NCBI GenBank assembly: GCA_036346275.1
Contig: CM070711.1
Span: 51,957,435-52,021,434, forward strand
Length of the DNA: 64,000 nucleotides
Origin: Otatea glauca
Taxonomy: Eukaryota > Streptophyta > Magnoliopsida > Poales > Poaceae
Direction of reading: 5' to 3'
Shown here: piece after piece, positions 10,541 to 21,910 of the stretch
Layout of the letters: every line of letters begins with the position of its first letter
Numbering within the stretch: the first letter of the stretch is position 1
Program-made: the position numbers and the translations under genes
The notes under the pieces: model-generated
Seen by the model: only the letters and a program-made list of their open reading frames with translations
Told to the model about the DNA's origin: nothing
The model's database searches: none

Positions 10541-12130
10541 GAATCTCGACCCGAGATTCAGGGCTAACTAGAGAATAGGTTCGGGAATTCTGACTTCAAA
10601 TCTTCTTCTCGCTCCCAAGTGGCTTCACCTTCGGAATGATTGCTCCACTGAACTCTGCAAAAGCGAGTAGACTTGTTTCTGGTCTTGCGTCCCATAACAT
10701 CGAAAATTCGGACCGGTTGCTCTCTGTAAGTCAAATCTTCTTGCAGCTCTATTGCATCCAACGGGGTTTGCTCTGTTGGCACTCTGAGACACTTCTTAAG
10801 CTGCGACACCTGGAATACATCATGCACTCCTGCCAAGGACTAAGGCAACTCTAACTGATACGCTACCTCTCCTCGACGGCTCAGAATCTTGAACGGACCC
10901 ACGTATCTTGGTGCAAGCTTCCCTTTAACATGAAATCTTTTAACGCCCTTAAGAGGGGTAACCCTGAGATACACATGATCTTCTGGTTCAAAACTCAAAT
11001 CTCGACGACGGTTATCTGCGTACCTTTTCTGTCTTGACTGTGCTATCTTCAACCTCTCTCTGATCATTGCAACATGACTTTCTGCCTCTTCGAGAATGTC
11101 TGGCCCAAACACCAAATGCTCTCCTGTTTCATTCCAATTCAACGGAGTACGACAAGCACGTCCATACAATGCATCGAACGGTGACATCTGTAAACTAGCT
11201 TGGTAACTATTATTGTAACTGAATTCTGCATATGTCAAACATTTATCCCAAGATGTAGCATAAGCTAAAGCACAAGCTCTCAACATCTCACTTCTGGCTT
11301 CTCAGCCATTCTCAACGCTAGGTATCTTATTACTGATTTGGCTCTACTTCCACTCGAGCTCTGCACCGTTGTAACAAACTTGCGATCTACGGTACTTCTT
11401 CCATTCTCTAGCACACGTCACACAAAGCGATACTTTCAGCAACTTCATGCTTCATCTTAGGCTACCAAAACCTTTCCTTGAGACCCTGATACATCTTAGC
11501 ACTTTTCTGGATGAATTGAATACTTTAGAATCATTAACTTCTTCTAGAATCAACTGCTTAAACTCTTTCTTGTTCGATGCTTAGATTCGACCTTTAAATT
11601 GTGTGGTTCCTTGGTCATCCACGGTAAAATCCTCTTCTAAGCCTTCATCCTTCTGACCCACCTTGATCCAATCTTGAAGCATTGGCTTAACTTCCAAAGC
11701 TGCTATAATTCCTTGCGAAACCACTTATAATTTCAACTTTTGAAACTCCTCACACCATTCCGACTGATCACTTGATATTGGTGTATTGGCACTATGATCT
11801 TTACGACTTTAAGACATTGGATACCATATTAGCCTTACGGGATGATAACAGATCCCAGCCTTATAATACTTAATCAACTCCAACCATCCTCTTCGTTCTA
11901 TATTAGGGTCTGCACTTCGAACTCTTATGGTCTGTACATATCTCCAACAATATAATGACGCACTGACTTCAAGTCACGCACTACGGTAGCAATTTCCAAT
12001 TCATGCGGAGCATAGTTCTCTTCACATGGCCTCAACTGTCCTGACGCATAGGCATCAACTTTGCCTTTCTGTATTCACACATATCCAAGATCTTGTCTCG
12101 AAGCATTACAATATATATCAAAACTGCTCT
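10541..12130 (-). pseudogene. RNase H, integrase and chromodomain-like end of element B pol
   Basis: The RNase H block ASGQLRPCEENYAPHELEIA is readable at about 12030-11960. The integrase zinc-finger remnant (ALCDVC) lies near 11430. The frame 11286-10840 covers the end of integrase (DKCLTYAEFSYNNSYQ, MSPFDALYGRACRTPLNW) and the GPF/Y-like block LAPRYVGPFKILSRRGEVAY. The frame 10836-10564 covers a tail with YREQPVRIFDVMGRKTRN and WSNHSEGEATWERE, which resembles the chromodomain found at the end of Tekay-type integrases and thought to target heterochromatin. Many stops occur between 11287 and 12030. The reading frame continues across the element C insertion at 21916. Confidence 0.82.
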
Positions 12131-12135
12131 GCACA
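12131..12135. other. Target-site duplication of element C (left copy; right copy 21911-21915)
   Basis: The pentamer gcaca flanks element C on both sides, immediately outside the TG and CA termini. Removing C and one pentamer rejoins the RT-RNase H connection of element B in frame. Confidence 0.93.
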
Positions 12136-14194
12136 TGTCGGGACCCGAACCCGCAAATCCGGACCCTCTGTGTATTCTGTGCCAGTCCAGGATCACGCTA
12201 GCACACACAGTCATACAGGGTTGCACATCACAGACATTCACGAAGATATAAGAATAAATAGTGCAAACATGTATATAAACCGAGTTATGCGACCTTATGG
12301 TCTCCTTACGGATAGGTCACCACACAGGGTTTACATTATTCAAAGTAAAGAAATAGCTCATAATTTTATGAATTTTTAGAAATTTGAATCACCCAAATCC
12401 GAGTTAAAATGCAAAAGTTATAGTCATTTGAAGTTTGAATAAAATCAAAATACGAGAAATTAAGAAAATACGATTTTTCGAAATTATTTTTATCTTGAAA
12501 TTCGCATAAATGGCGTCGAGATCGCGTCATGATGACGTCGGCCAGAAATGAATTTCGGTCAAAATATTTTTATATATAAAAATATTTATGACGTCATTCT
12601 TGACGTCGGCCGCGACGCGTGGCGACCTCTAGTGCCGCCACGTTGCTTGATTCATGAAATTTGGGTCCACGGTTCGGCTCGGTCCACCGTGGATCGCGAC
12701 CTTGTGCTCATGCCGGGTGGCGCAAGCCGTGGCGTCGATGGCGATCGCAGCCAATCCCGACGCGACACGCGGCAAGATCGCACCGCTTCGCTCATCCAAC
12801 GGTCGGATCTCACCCCGCGGTTCGGCGACGCCGCCTCCACGCCTCACGCGTCGCACATCCAATGGCGCGCTCGGATCCAGCAGTCGACACCGCGCGCGCC
12901 ATCTGCGACGTCTCGGTTCAGCGACGACCGCGCGGCAATCGCGACGATACGCCCAAATCGGCGGTGGATCCGGTCTCCGCCCGATCAAAATGCCCGCGCG
13001 TCAACACGTGATTTGGCGAGGGTGCGGTGCCATCTCCGCCGCGCGTTCAAATCGAATGGCGCGGATCCTTAGGGCAAAACCAGATCCAATCTCTACCGTT
13101 TAGATCTAATCTAACGGCCTATGGTACCCGCGGTTTCTCGCTCATGGCGCGACGTGGCTCAATCCTCGCATCCACTAACGATCCAGCGGCTAAGACAAAA
13201 ACATATCGCGAAACTAGATCTAATCCAAGCCGTACACATCAAGATCCAACGGCCACGATTAAATCTAAACATCTACAGAGATGGAGGCTACGCGGACTCA
13301 CGAGTAACCGAACGATGCAAATCGGACGGTCGGCGCGGTTCGGCGAGGTTGACGGCGGCGAAGCGAAGGTTGCGGAGCTGGGAAGATGACCTCGGCGACG
13401 GTCTTTGCGGGGCTTCTCGGCGAGAAGAAGTGGTCCACTCGATCGTCTTGCTTGGTGAACTTCGAACGGGTCGAGCACGCGGCGGAAGCGACGGACGGCG
13501 GCGAGAGGAAGCAAAACAACGGCGGCACAAAGGCGCACTTCACGGCGAGCTCGCTCGAGCGCTAGAGAGGGTCTCGGCGTGCGTGCGAGGAGTCAAAAGA
13601 CGTGGTGAAAGGAGCTCTGCCGGACGCGCTACTCGGTGCACAAAAGGGCCTCGGCGTGCGCGCTACAGCGACGAAAGCAGCGGAAGCGGTCGGCGGCATT
13701 AGCTCCGGTGATCTCGCGAAGACGACCGGCGTGGCGCAATCCAGCGCGTCCGTCTGGCGGCGATCCGAAGGCTCACGCGTCGCGAGCGGCGTGGCACACT
13801 CACAGCGTTCGATCCGGATCGGACGGCTTAGGCTGGCGGCGCTAGGGTTTCGGCGGTTGGGCGGCGACACGCCGCGAATGGGCTCGGCCCATTCTTTGCT
13901 CATGTGATTTTAAAACATTTCACATTTAAAATAATTCTAGAAATTCAATTAAATCATTTGGAGCTTTTAAAATAGCGTAAAAATTCGGAAAAATTCGAAA
14001 TTACTTTGAGATGTTTGGAACTCCATTAAAATATTTGCAATAAAACTTTGCAAAAACTTTTCCATTATTTAATTGTTTTCAAGAAAAGTTCTATTTGAAT
14101 AAATCCAAATTAACTTAAATAAATTCCCAAAAATTCACAAGAAAAATCAAAAATACTTCAAAATTCAAATTAGAGCAAAAATTAGGGTGTTACA
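12136..14194 (-). repeat. 3' LTR of element C (2059 bp)
   Basis: Boundaries are tgtcgggacccgaac and tagggtgttaca on the plus strand. It pairs with 19850-21910. The AT-rich ends are nearly identical between the copies, while the central GC-rich block (12540-13900) differs mainly by 1-6 base indels at CG-rich sites. ORFs on both strands inside it (for example 12548-13103) are incidental. Confidence 0.93.
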
Positions 14195-14210
14195 AACCTC
14201 CCCCCTTAAC
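14195..14210 (-). other. Polypurine tract of element C
   Basis: The plus strand reads aacctccccccttaac next to the LTR end at 14194. It is the same motif and position as the PPT of element B. Confidence 0.85.
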
Positions 14211-14419
14211 AGAATCTCGTTCCCGAGATTCAGGGCTGTCTATAGAAATAGGTTAGGAAACTCCTTCTTGAGTCTTCTTCAAGCGTTCCCACGTGGCTTC
14301 ACTTTCGAATGGTTACTCCATTGAATTTTGCGAAAACGTGTTGACTTGTTCCTTGTCTCTCTGTCCATTACGTCCGTAATCTTCATCGGATGTTCTTTGT
14401 AAGTCGATCTTCCTGCGGA

Positions 14420-15680
14420 TCAATTGCCTCCAAAGGTGTTTGCTCCTCCGTGCTCGAAGACACTTCTTGATTGTGATACATGAAATACATCATGCACTCC
14501 TGCCAAAGACTGTGGTAACTCCAACTGATAAGCAACTTCACCTCTGCGGCTCAAGATCTTGAATGGTCCGACGTATCTGGGTGCGAGTTTCCCTTTTGCA
14601 TGGAACCTCCTGACTCCTTTGAGAGGTGTGACTCTAAGATACACAAAATCTTCGGGTTCAAAGCTCAGTTCCCTGCGACGGTTGTCAGCATAACTCTTCT
14701 GCCTTGATTGTGCAATCTTCAATCTTTCCACGATCGAGCGACCGTTCTTCCGCTTCTGAAGAATGTCGGTCCAAAGGCGTGTCGTTCGCTGTCTCATCCC
14801 AATTCAATGGTGTTCGACAGGACCGACCATACAAAGCTTCAAATGGAGACATCCGTAAACTTGCTTGATAACTGTTGTTGTAACTAAACTCAGCATAAGG
14901 CAAACACTTGTCCCATGAGTTGGAATATGCTAAGGCACATGCCCTCAACATATCCTCTAATATCCGTTAACCCTCTCGGTTTGACCATCTTTTGCGGATG
15001 GTAGGTCAGATTGAAGTTCAAACGAGTCCCCATTGCCTCATGTAGCTTACCCCAAAATCGGAGGTAAATTGGGTACCTCATCCGATACTATTTTCTTGAT
15101 ACTCCGTGCAAGCACGATCCGTGCCATATAAAGTTACGCTAGCGGTCTCCTGAATAAGTGGTCTTCACCGGTATGAAATGTGCCACTTTGGTTAGGCGAT
15201 CCACTATGACCCATATGGAATCATATCCACTTTGTGTTCAGGTAATCGGTTATGAAATCCATACCAATTTCTTCCCATTTCCATTCGTATCTTTAAGGGT
15301 TGTAATAGCCTGCTGGTCTTTGGTGCATAGCTTTGACTCTTTGGCATATGTCACATAATGCAACATATTCGCGACTTCTCGTTTCATGCTTGGCCACCAA
15401 AATCTTTCCTTTAAATCTTGATACATTTTCGCACTTCTGGATGAATTGAGTATCCGAGTCATGAGCCTCCTCTAGAATTAATCGCTTCAACTCCTTTTTG
15501 TTCGGTACACAAATCGCCCTTTAAACCACATAGTACCTTGTTCATCCAGTTTGAAATCTTTTGCTTTGCCTTCATCCATTTTGCCCTTAATCCTTTTGAT
15601 CTTATCATCATCTTTACGCCCTTCCTTGATCGATCTTCCGGGTAGGCCTTACTTCCAAAGTTGCTAGGAATCATACAGTA
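14420..15680 (-). pseudogene. Integrase and C-terminal region of element C pol
   Basis: Integrase zinc-finger remnants (AKMYQDLKERFWWPSMKREV, then YVTYAKESKL in another frame) lie at 15462-15250. The stretch RFWGKLHEAMGTRLNFNLTY is at about 15060, which is the region just before the catalytic Glu. The end of the domain (SWDKCLPYAEFSYNNSYQ, MSPFEALYGRSCRTPLNW) is at 14950-14800. The tail (SFEPEDFVYLRVTPLKGV, LAPRYVGPFKILSRRGEV) lies in the frame 14797-14420. Frame changes occur about every 200 bp. A full chromodomain is not readable here. Confidence 0.8.
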
Positions 15681-16190
15681 CCATTTCGAGCTTCTAATTT
15701 AAAATCCTTACACAATTCGCTTTGACTTGTTTCCATCGACATATTAACACCGTGGTTCTTTACGCTCAAGGCGTGCGCCACTACGTTGGCTTTACCGGGA
15801 TGGTAGTGAATTCCTATATTATAATCCTTGATTAACTCTAACCATCTTCTTTGCCTCATATTTAGGTCACTTGCGTGAAGATATACTTAAGACTTTTATG
15901 ATCTGTATACACTTCACATCTATTTCCGATGAGATGATGGCGCCATATCTTTAGTGCATGCACTACGGCGGCTAATTCCAAATCATGAGTCGGATAGTTC
16001 TCCTCATGTGGTCTCAATTGCCTCGATGCATAGGCAATTACCTTCCTATTTTGCATCAACACGCATCCCAATCCCCGACGCGATGCATCACAAAAGATGT
16101 CAAAGTCTTGATGAGCGTCGAGTAAAACTAGTACAGTGCGATGTTAATCTTTTCTTCAACTCCCAAAACTCTTCCCACACTCGGTGTCCA
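15681..16190 (-). pseudogene. RNase H domain of element C pol
   Basis: Clear blocks on the minus strand are GCVLMQNRKVIAYASRQLRP, ENYPTHDLELAAVVHALKIW and CEVYTDHKSLKYIFTQ (16071-15862), then RRWLELIKDYNIGIHYHPGK and ANVVAHALS (15859-15760). This is the standard gypsy RNase H, which degrades template RNA during reverse transcription. Only one RNase H is present, unlike element D. Confidence 0.85.
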
Positions 16191-17000
16191 TAGGAATTTC
16201 CTTTCCTTTTTCAACAATTGCGTAAGAGGTCTCGCAATCGTAGAGAATCCTTCGATGAATCGACGGTAATACCCGCCATTCCAAGGAAACTACGGTTTGG
16301 GTTACCGACTTGGGTTGCTCCCAATGCGAACCGTCTCCACTTTCTTTGGATCTACCGCAACTCTGCTGCAGTCATTATGTGACCAAGAAATTCAACCTTA
16401 TTCTTCCGTAAATCACATTTGCTAAATTTTGCAAACAAGCTGTTGCTCTCTCAACTTTTCAAGGACTAGCCTCAAATGCTCTCGTGCTCTTCTCTCGTCT
16501 TGGAATAGATAAGGATATCATCTATGAATCGACGACGAACTTGTCCAAGTATTCCATAAAACCTTATTCATTAAGTTCATAAAATATCTTTGGTGCATTT
16601 GTCAAACCAAAGGACATCACTTTGTAAACTCAGTAGTGTCCATACCTTGGCGAAAATGCGCTCTTGAATATCCTCGATCGGATCTTCAATTGATGGTATC
16701 CCGATCGGAGATCAATTTTGAGAAGACTCTGCTCCTCTTAATCGGTCAAACAAATCATCGATCCTGGGTAGAGGATACTTATTCTTTATCGTCACATCAT
16801 TGAGTGCGATAGTCTACACATCCTAAAACTCCCGTCCTTCTTCTTGACGAATAAGGCAGTGCTCCCCATGGCGATGAACTAGGTCTTATAAATCCCTTTT
16901 CCAAGAGCTCTTCAATTTGTTTCTTCATTTCCACCAATTCCTCTGTGGACATCCTGTAAGGTCTCTTAGCTATGGGAGCTGTCCTCGAACCAGCTCTATC
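16191..17000 (-). pseudogene. Reverse transcriptase domain of element C pol
   Basis: Readable minus-strand fragments, in order, are a V-E-M-K-K-Q-I-E-E-L-L block (about 16930), SSSPWGSTALFVKKKDGS (about 16860), a SGYHQLKIR block (about 16700) and a V-M-S-F-G-L-T-N-A-P block (about 16610). The YxDD neighbourhood near 16530 is disrupted. The fragments lie in different frames with many single-base losses, so no continuous product is possible. Confidence 0.8.
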
Positions 17001-17476
17001 ACGAACTCGATATCTCTATCTGCGGCATTCGGTAAATCTTAGGAAAACGTCCGGATATTCATTGACTATGGGCACTTCCTCTGGTCGAGTCTTCATCTTG
17101 TTGACCATCAATTGTCCATCCCGCACCGATTTTGCTTCAAACTCAATCTTCTTTCCATCCGGCTCTCGTAGATATGACTCTTTTTCCGTAGTCGGCCGCC
17201 TTGTGTTTGGTTAACCAATCCATTCCTGGATAACATCCAAGGTTTGGGTATTAAGGGCGATTAAGTTCGCTAGGAACTCAACCCCATTAATTATTAGCCT
17301 TACCCCGAACATCCTACTTTAGATCGGAGTTACGATCCGAGGATTGGACTATGAGCACACATTTAAGATTCACTATTTCCATATCATTTTGAACAGCAAA
17401 ATCTCGGAAATAAAAGAATGCGAAGTCGGAATCAAATAAAGCGATGGCTGATGCGAGTTTACTAGGAACTTACCGA
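17001..17476 (-). pseudogene. Protease region of element C
   Basis: The minus strand reads IALFDSDFAF near 17440, at the place of the D-S/T-G-A active site of retroviral-type aspartic proteases, with the Gly changed to Asp. The ensuing block LGCYPGMDWLTKHKA (about 17240-17200) corresponds to the conserved G-M-D-W-L motif of the gypsy protease-RT linker. The catalytic Asp remains, but the active-site triplet is altered. Confidence 0.65.
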
Positions 17477-18645
17477 TTACAACATCAGTGGCGTTACGCA
17501 CTTCATCCGTCGTAATGTGGTTGACTCGTCCTCGTGCAGTTCCTTGGGATGGAGTTCTTTCTTTATTGATGCCCCGCGTTCACGATTGGCGCGGAGTTCT
17601 TGCCGGTGTGTTCCCCAGGTTAAAGCGGACCGGGGTGACACCTCCCTTCTTAGGGCAATTGTTGGCAAAATGCCCCATTTCATTGCAATGATAGCAACGT
17701 CTTCCCACTGCCTGAGAGGTTCCTCCAGTCTGTGCCACAGTTCTGGCTGGAGTCTGAACATTCTGACCCACTGGGCGATTTGCCGGCAGTGGTACCCTAT
17801 CATTTCCTCCGGCCGGTACCGGATGAGCTGTTGAGGTGCCGCCTCTGCCTCTGCTGGCCCTGACGACCTCCTTGTTGTGCCATTCTGCGCTTCCTGTTGT
17901 CATCCAGCTCTCGGCCTTGTCCTCTAATATAAGAGCTTTGTTAACTAGCTCTTGGAAGTCAGGGAATGTGTGGGTGATCAGTCCCACCTGCAACCCTGCA
18001 TTCAATCCCTTCATGAAGCGGGATTGTCTGGCCTTATCCGTAGCCACGTCCTCCGGTGCGTAGCGTGCCAGTTGGGTGAACTTGTTCGTAATCGCCACCG
18101 ATCGCCACCACCTGCCGAGCTTGAATTCCTCCTTTTGAGATCCATGATACCCTCGGGTACATGGTGCTTGGCGAAAGTCGAGGTGAATTCCTCCCACGTG
18201 ATACTCTGTGGGTCCTCATGAGCTGCGCAGAAGTTTTCCCACCATTCTGCGGCGGTTCCTTCGAGTTGATGAGAGGCATAGAGTACCCTCTCATGTCCTA
18301 CACACTGGGTAATGTGCAACTTCCTTTCAATTGTCCTTAGCCAATCGTCGCCTCCGGTGGATTGGCGTTGCTCGAGAAGGTAGGTGGGCGGGTTCTCATA
18401 AACTCCGACAACCTTGAGTAGGGGTGTGGTCCATGGTTACCCCAGGTTGAACATTCGCAGCAGCTTGGTTGGATATCTGCCGCATAGTTTGAACCATTGT
18501 GCTCATAAGTTGAGTGCAGGCGGTCAAGAAGGCTCCTGGGTTTTGCATATCGACTGCGGCGGTTGAGGAATCGGCTCTTCATTACAGTTATCATGCAGTT
18601 AGCTCCACTTCCACTGGCTCCAACATTTCCACGTGTCCTCACCAT
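17477..18645 (-). pseudogene. Gag of element C, with one CCHC zinc knuckle
   Basis: The likely start is the Met at 18645 (MVRTRGNVGASGSGAN), in the position matching the MVQTWGNN start of element B gag. Later blocks are HERVLYASHQLEGTAAEWWE (18290), SITWEEFTSTFAKHHVPEGI (18200), KFTQLARYAPEDVATDKARQ and SRFMKGLNAGLQVGLITHTF (18080-17960), typical of Tekay capsid. The zinc knuckle CYHCNEMGHFANNC is at about 17696-17655 and would bind genomic RNA. The frame breaks at about 18350 and 18150. Confidence 0.85.
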
Positions 18646-19099
18646 CTGTTGCAAGCTTCCAAGGTTAAGAAAAGAAGAAAGCATGAGACAGTAAAATAAC
18701 TTATGTGGGAAGCAGTGTAACTTAAATTATTTAGCCACTTTATTGATATAATATAAAGTCGTATGGTTGCTCACAAGTGCCTAAGGGCAATGCAACGCAT
18801 CTGAGACACTCACAACCAAAACAAGTAAGCAAACATAGGAACCCATGACGACTCACACCTAATGGTGACTCAAAGAAAAGACGCGACTCAACCTTCGAGT
18901 CTCGACACTATACTCTACTAGACTCAATCACTCATCGAGCCAACCCGACTGCGGCTCCCCCGGAGCATACACTGGTGGGTGCTCGCATCGAAGCGAATCG
19001 TCTGGTGACCTCTGCGGTGGTGCAAAGACCCCATCGACTCCCGGGTCCCGGCTGCTGCTCGACATGGTGCCTCCTGCTCTGGCTCCTCCGGATCTGGAT

Positions 19100-19661
19100 C
19101 GTGTAACTCAGGGATCGCTCGGGCTCGGGTCCATCTGAGCCATCTCCAACTCCTGGATCTTCTGCATGGAGTGAGCTAAGCCCTCCAGCACTGGATCCTT
19201 GCCTCCGTGACCTCGGCGCGGGTCCTCTGCAGCTCTGGGTGTCTCGTCCAAGGCGTCCTCTGGCGGTGGCGTACCTCGCCAGTGGGTGATAGTGGCGTCC
19301 TCCTCCACGAGCTCCATCTGTCAAAATGGTTGTCCCGACGGATGGTGACGAAAGACGGTGCCCTCCAACTCTGCGGAGTAGGTGCGGGCAATCTGCACTT
19401 GCTCGCTGTCGCGCCGTCTCTGGATTCCGCCTCAAAGAAGACCTCGGACCGTAATGTAGATAGGGCGGCTCGCCCTCGTCCTTTCCGAGCATACACTGTG
19501 ATCTTGACATCCCGAGCGACGTCAAGTCCTGCCTGTACCACGAAGTCCTCGATCTGATGGTGCATCAAAACCTCCGAGCAAGCTGCATCATACGCCATAA
19601 CTCTGCGGCGTATCCTCGGTCGCTCTCCATAGGTATGGATCATCCTCATCCGCCAAAACAA
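19100..19661 (-). pseudogene. Extra ORF in the leader of element C, upstream of gag, unknown function
   Basis: Between the PBS and gag, in the same sense as gag, there is a stretch with protein-like composition. The frame from 19661 reads MRMIHTYGERPRIRRRVMAY, HHQIEDFVVQAGLDVARDVK, ITVYARKGRGRAALSTLRSE. After a frameshift near 19320 it continues as LVEEDATITHWRGTPPPEDA and an alpha-helical end (LEGLAHSMQKIQELEMAQMD). Compact Tekay elements do not need a second ORF here, and element B has no counterpart in its ~0.6-kb leader. I do not recognise a domain. It could be an element-encoded accessory protein or a captured host fragment. Confidence 0.5.
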
Positions 19662-19833
19662 ACCTTGTTTAAATTAAATAGAGAATAATAAAAATTCAAA
19701 GATAGGTATGAATAAGGAGAAGAGATAAGTCGAGATTTCTTTGACATTCTTGCTCAAGTTGATTAGGTCTTTAGAAAATAGTTTTCACCCTCCTAGGCAC
19801 AACCAAACTAGGGTCAAGGCCTACAGTCAACCT

Positions 19834-19845
19834 GCTCTGATACCA
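19834..19845 (-). other. Primer-binding site of element C
   Basis: The plus strand reads gctctgatacca, the reverse complement of TGGTATCAGAGC, which pairs with the 3' end of initiator tRNA-Met. It lies 4 bases from the LTR edge at 19850. Confidence 0.93.
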
Positions 19846-19849
19846 CCTC

Positions 19850-21910
19850 TGTCGGGACCCGAACCCGCAAATCCGGACCCTCTGTGTATTCTGTGCCAGT
19901 CCAGGATCACGCTAGCACACACAGTCATACAGGGTTGCACATCACAGACATTCACGAAGATATAAGAATAAATAGTGCAAACATGTATATAAACCGAGTT
20001 GTACGACCTTATGGTCTCCTTACAGATAGGTCAGCCACACAGGGCTTACATTATTCAAAGTAAAGAAATAGCTCATAATTTTATGAATTTTTAGAAATTT
20101 GAATCACCCAAATCCGAGTTAAAATGCAAAAGTTATAGTCATTTGAAGTTTGAATAAAATCTGAAAATACAGAAATTAAGAAAATACGATTTTTGAATTA
20201 TTTTTATCTTTGAAATTTGCATAAATGGCGTCGACATCGCGTCATGATGGCGTCGACCTGAAATGAATTTGGTCGAAATATTTTTATATATAAAAATATT
20301 TATGGCGTCATTCTTGACGTCGGCCGACGACACGCGTGGCGACCTCTAGTGCCGCCACGTTGCTTGATTCATAAATGGGTCCACGGTTGGCTCGGTCCAC
20401 CGTGGATCGGCGACGACGTGCTCATGCACCGGTGGCGCAAGCCGTGGCGTCGGTGGCGATCGCGCAGCCAATCCCGACGCGACACGCGGCAAGATCCGAA
20501 CCGCCGCTCATCCAGCGGTCGGATCTCACCCGCGCGGCTCGGCGGCGCCGCGCTCCACGCCTCCGCGCGTCGCACATCCAACGGCGCTCGAGATCCAACG
20601 GCCAAGCACGCGCCGCCATCTGCGGCGTCTCGGTTGACGGCGACCGCAGCGCGCGCAATCGCGACGATGCGCCCGAAATCGGCGGGCGGATCTGGTCTCC
20701 GCCCGATCAAAATGCCCACAGCGTCAACACGTGATTTGGCGAGGGTGCGGTGCCATCTCCGCCGCGTTCAAATCGAGCGGCGCGGATCCTTAGGGCAAAA
20801 CCAGATCCAATCTCTACCGTTTAGATCTAATCTAACGGCCTCTGATACCAGCGGTTTCTTGCTCATGGCGCGGCGTGGCTCAATCCTACGCATCCACTAA
20901 CGATCCAGCGGCTAAGACAAAAACATATCGCGAAACTAGATCTAATCCAAGCCGTACATCAAGATCCAGCGGCCACGATTCAATCTAAACATCTCAGAGA
21001 TGGAGGCTACGCGGACTCACGAGCCGAGCGATGCCGTCGGACGGTCGGCGCGGTTCGGCGAGGTTGTGGCGCGCGAAGAAGCGAAGGTTGCGGAGCTAGG
21101 AAGATGACCTCGGCGGCGGCTGCGAGGCTTCTCCGGCGAGAAGAAGTGGTCCACTCGATCGTCTTGCTTGGTGAACTTCGGGCAGAAGTCGAACGCGGAA
21201 AGCGACGGACGGCGGCGAGAGGAAGCAAAAACAACGGCGGCACAAAGAGCGCAACTACGGCGAGCTTCGCTCGAGCGCTAGAGAGGGTCTCGGCGTGCGT
21301 CGCGAGGAGTCAAAAGACGGCGAAAGGAGCTCTGCGGACGCGCTACTCGGTGCACTTAAAGGGGCCTCGGCGTGCGCGCTTACAGCGGCGAACGAGCGAA
21401 GCGGTCGGCGGCATTAGCTCGGTGATCTCGCGAAGACGACCGGCGTGGCGCAATCCGCGCGTCCGTCGGGCGGCGATCCGAAGGCTCAGCGTCGCGAGCG
21501 ACGTGGCACACTCCACAGCGTTCGATCCGGATCGGACGGCTTATTGGCGGCGCTAGGGTTTCAGCGCGGTTGGGCCGACGACACGCCTGATAATGGGCTC
21601 GGCCCATTCTTTATTCATGTGATTTTAAAACATTTCACATTTAAAATAATTCTAGAAATTCAATTAAATCATTTGGAGCTTTTAAAATAGCGAGAAAAAT
21701 TCGGAAAAATTCGAAATTACTTTGAGATGTTTGGAACTCCATTAAAATATTTTCAATAAAACTTTGCAAAAACTTTTCCATTATTTAATTGTTTTCAAGA
21801 AAAGTTCTATTTGAATAAATCCAAATTAACTTAAATAAATTCCCAAAAATTCACAAGAAAAATCAAAAATACTTCAAAATTCAAATTAGAGCAAAAATTA
21901 GGGTGTTACA
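19850..21910 (-). repeat. 5' LTR of element C (2061 bp)
   Basis: Boundaries tgtcgggacccgaac (19850) and tagggtgttaca (21910), with the PBS complement just to the left. It pairs with 12136-14194. The close length match and high identity of the AT-rich parts indicate a fairly recent insertion. Confidence 0.93.

Larger units (their letters stand above)
12136..21910 (-). mobile_element. Tekay-like chromovirus element C (9775 bp), inserted in element B
   Basis: This is a complete LTR retrotransposon with LTRs at 12136-14194 and 19850-21910 and target duplication gcaca. Its PPT (14195-14210) and initiator-Met PBS complement (19834-19845) sit in the expected places. The minus-strand order is leader with an extra ORF, gag with one zinc knuckle, protease, RT, RNase H, integrase and C-terminal tail. 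It is the youngest layer of the nest, since it is uninterrupted and splits B. Its LTRs share their terminal 20-odd bases and several internal blocks with the LTRs of B, so B and C are related families. Coding regions are frameshifted throughout, so it was probably mobilised in trans or has decayed since. Confidence 0.93.

Noticed and set aside
12548..13103. Overlapping plus and minus ORFs of 110-190 codons in GC-rich DNA (also 13121-13907, 20349-21556, 27318-28192, 9590-10236)
   Set aside because: They lie inside LTRs, differ between the two LTR copies by frameshifts, and have low-complexity Arg/Ala/Ser-rich composition. They are products of GC-rich LTR sequence.
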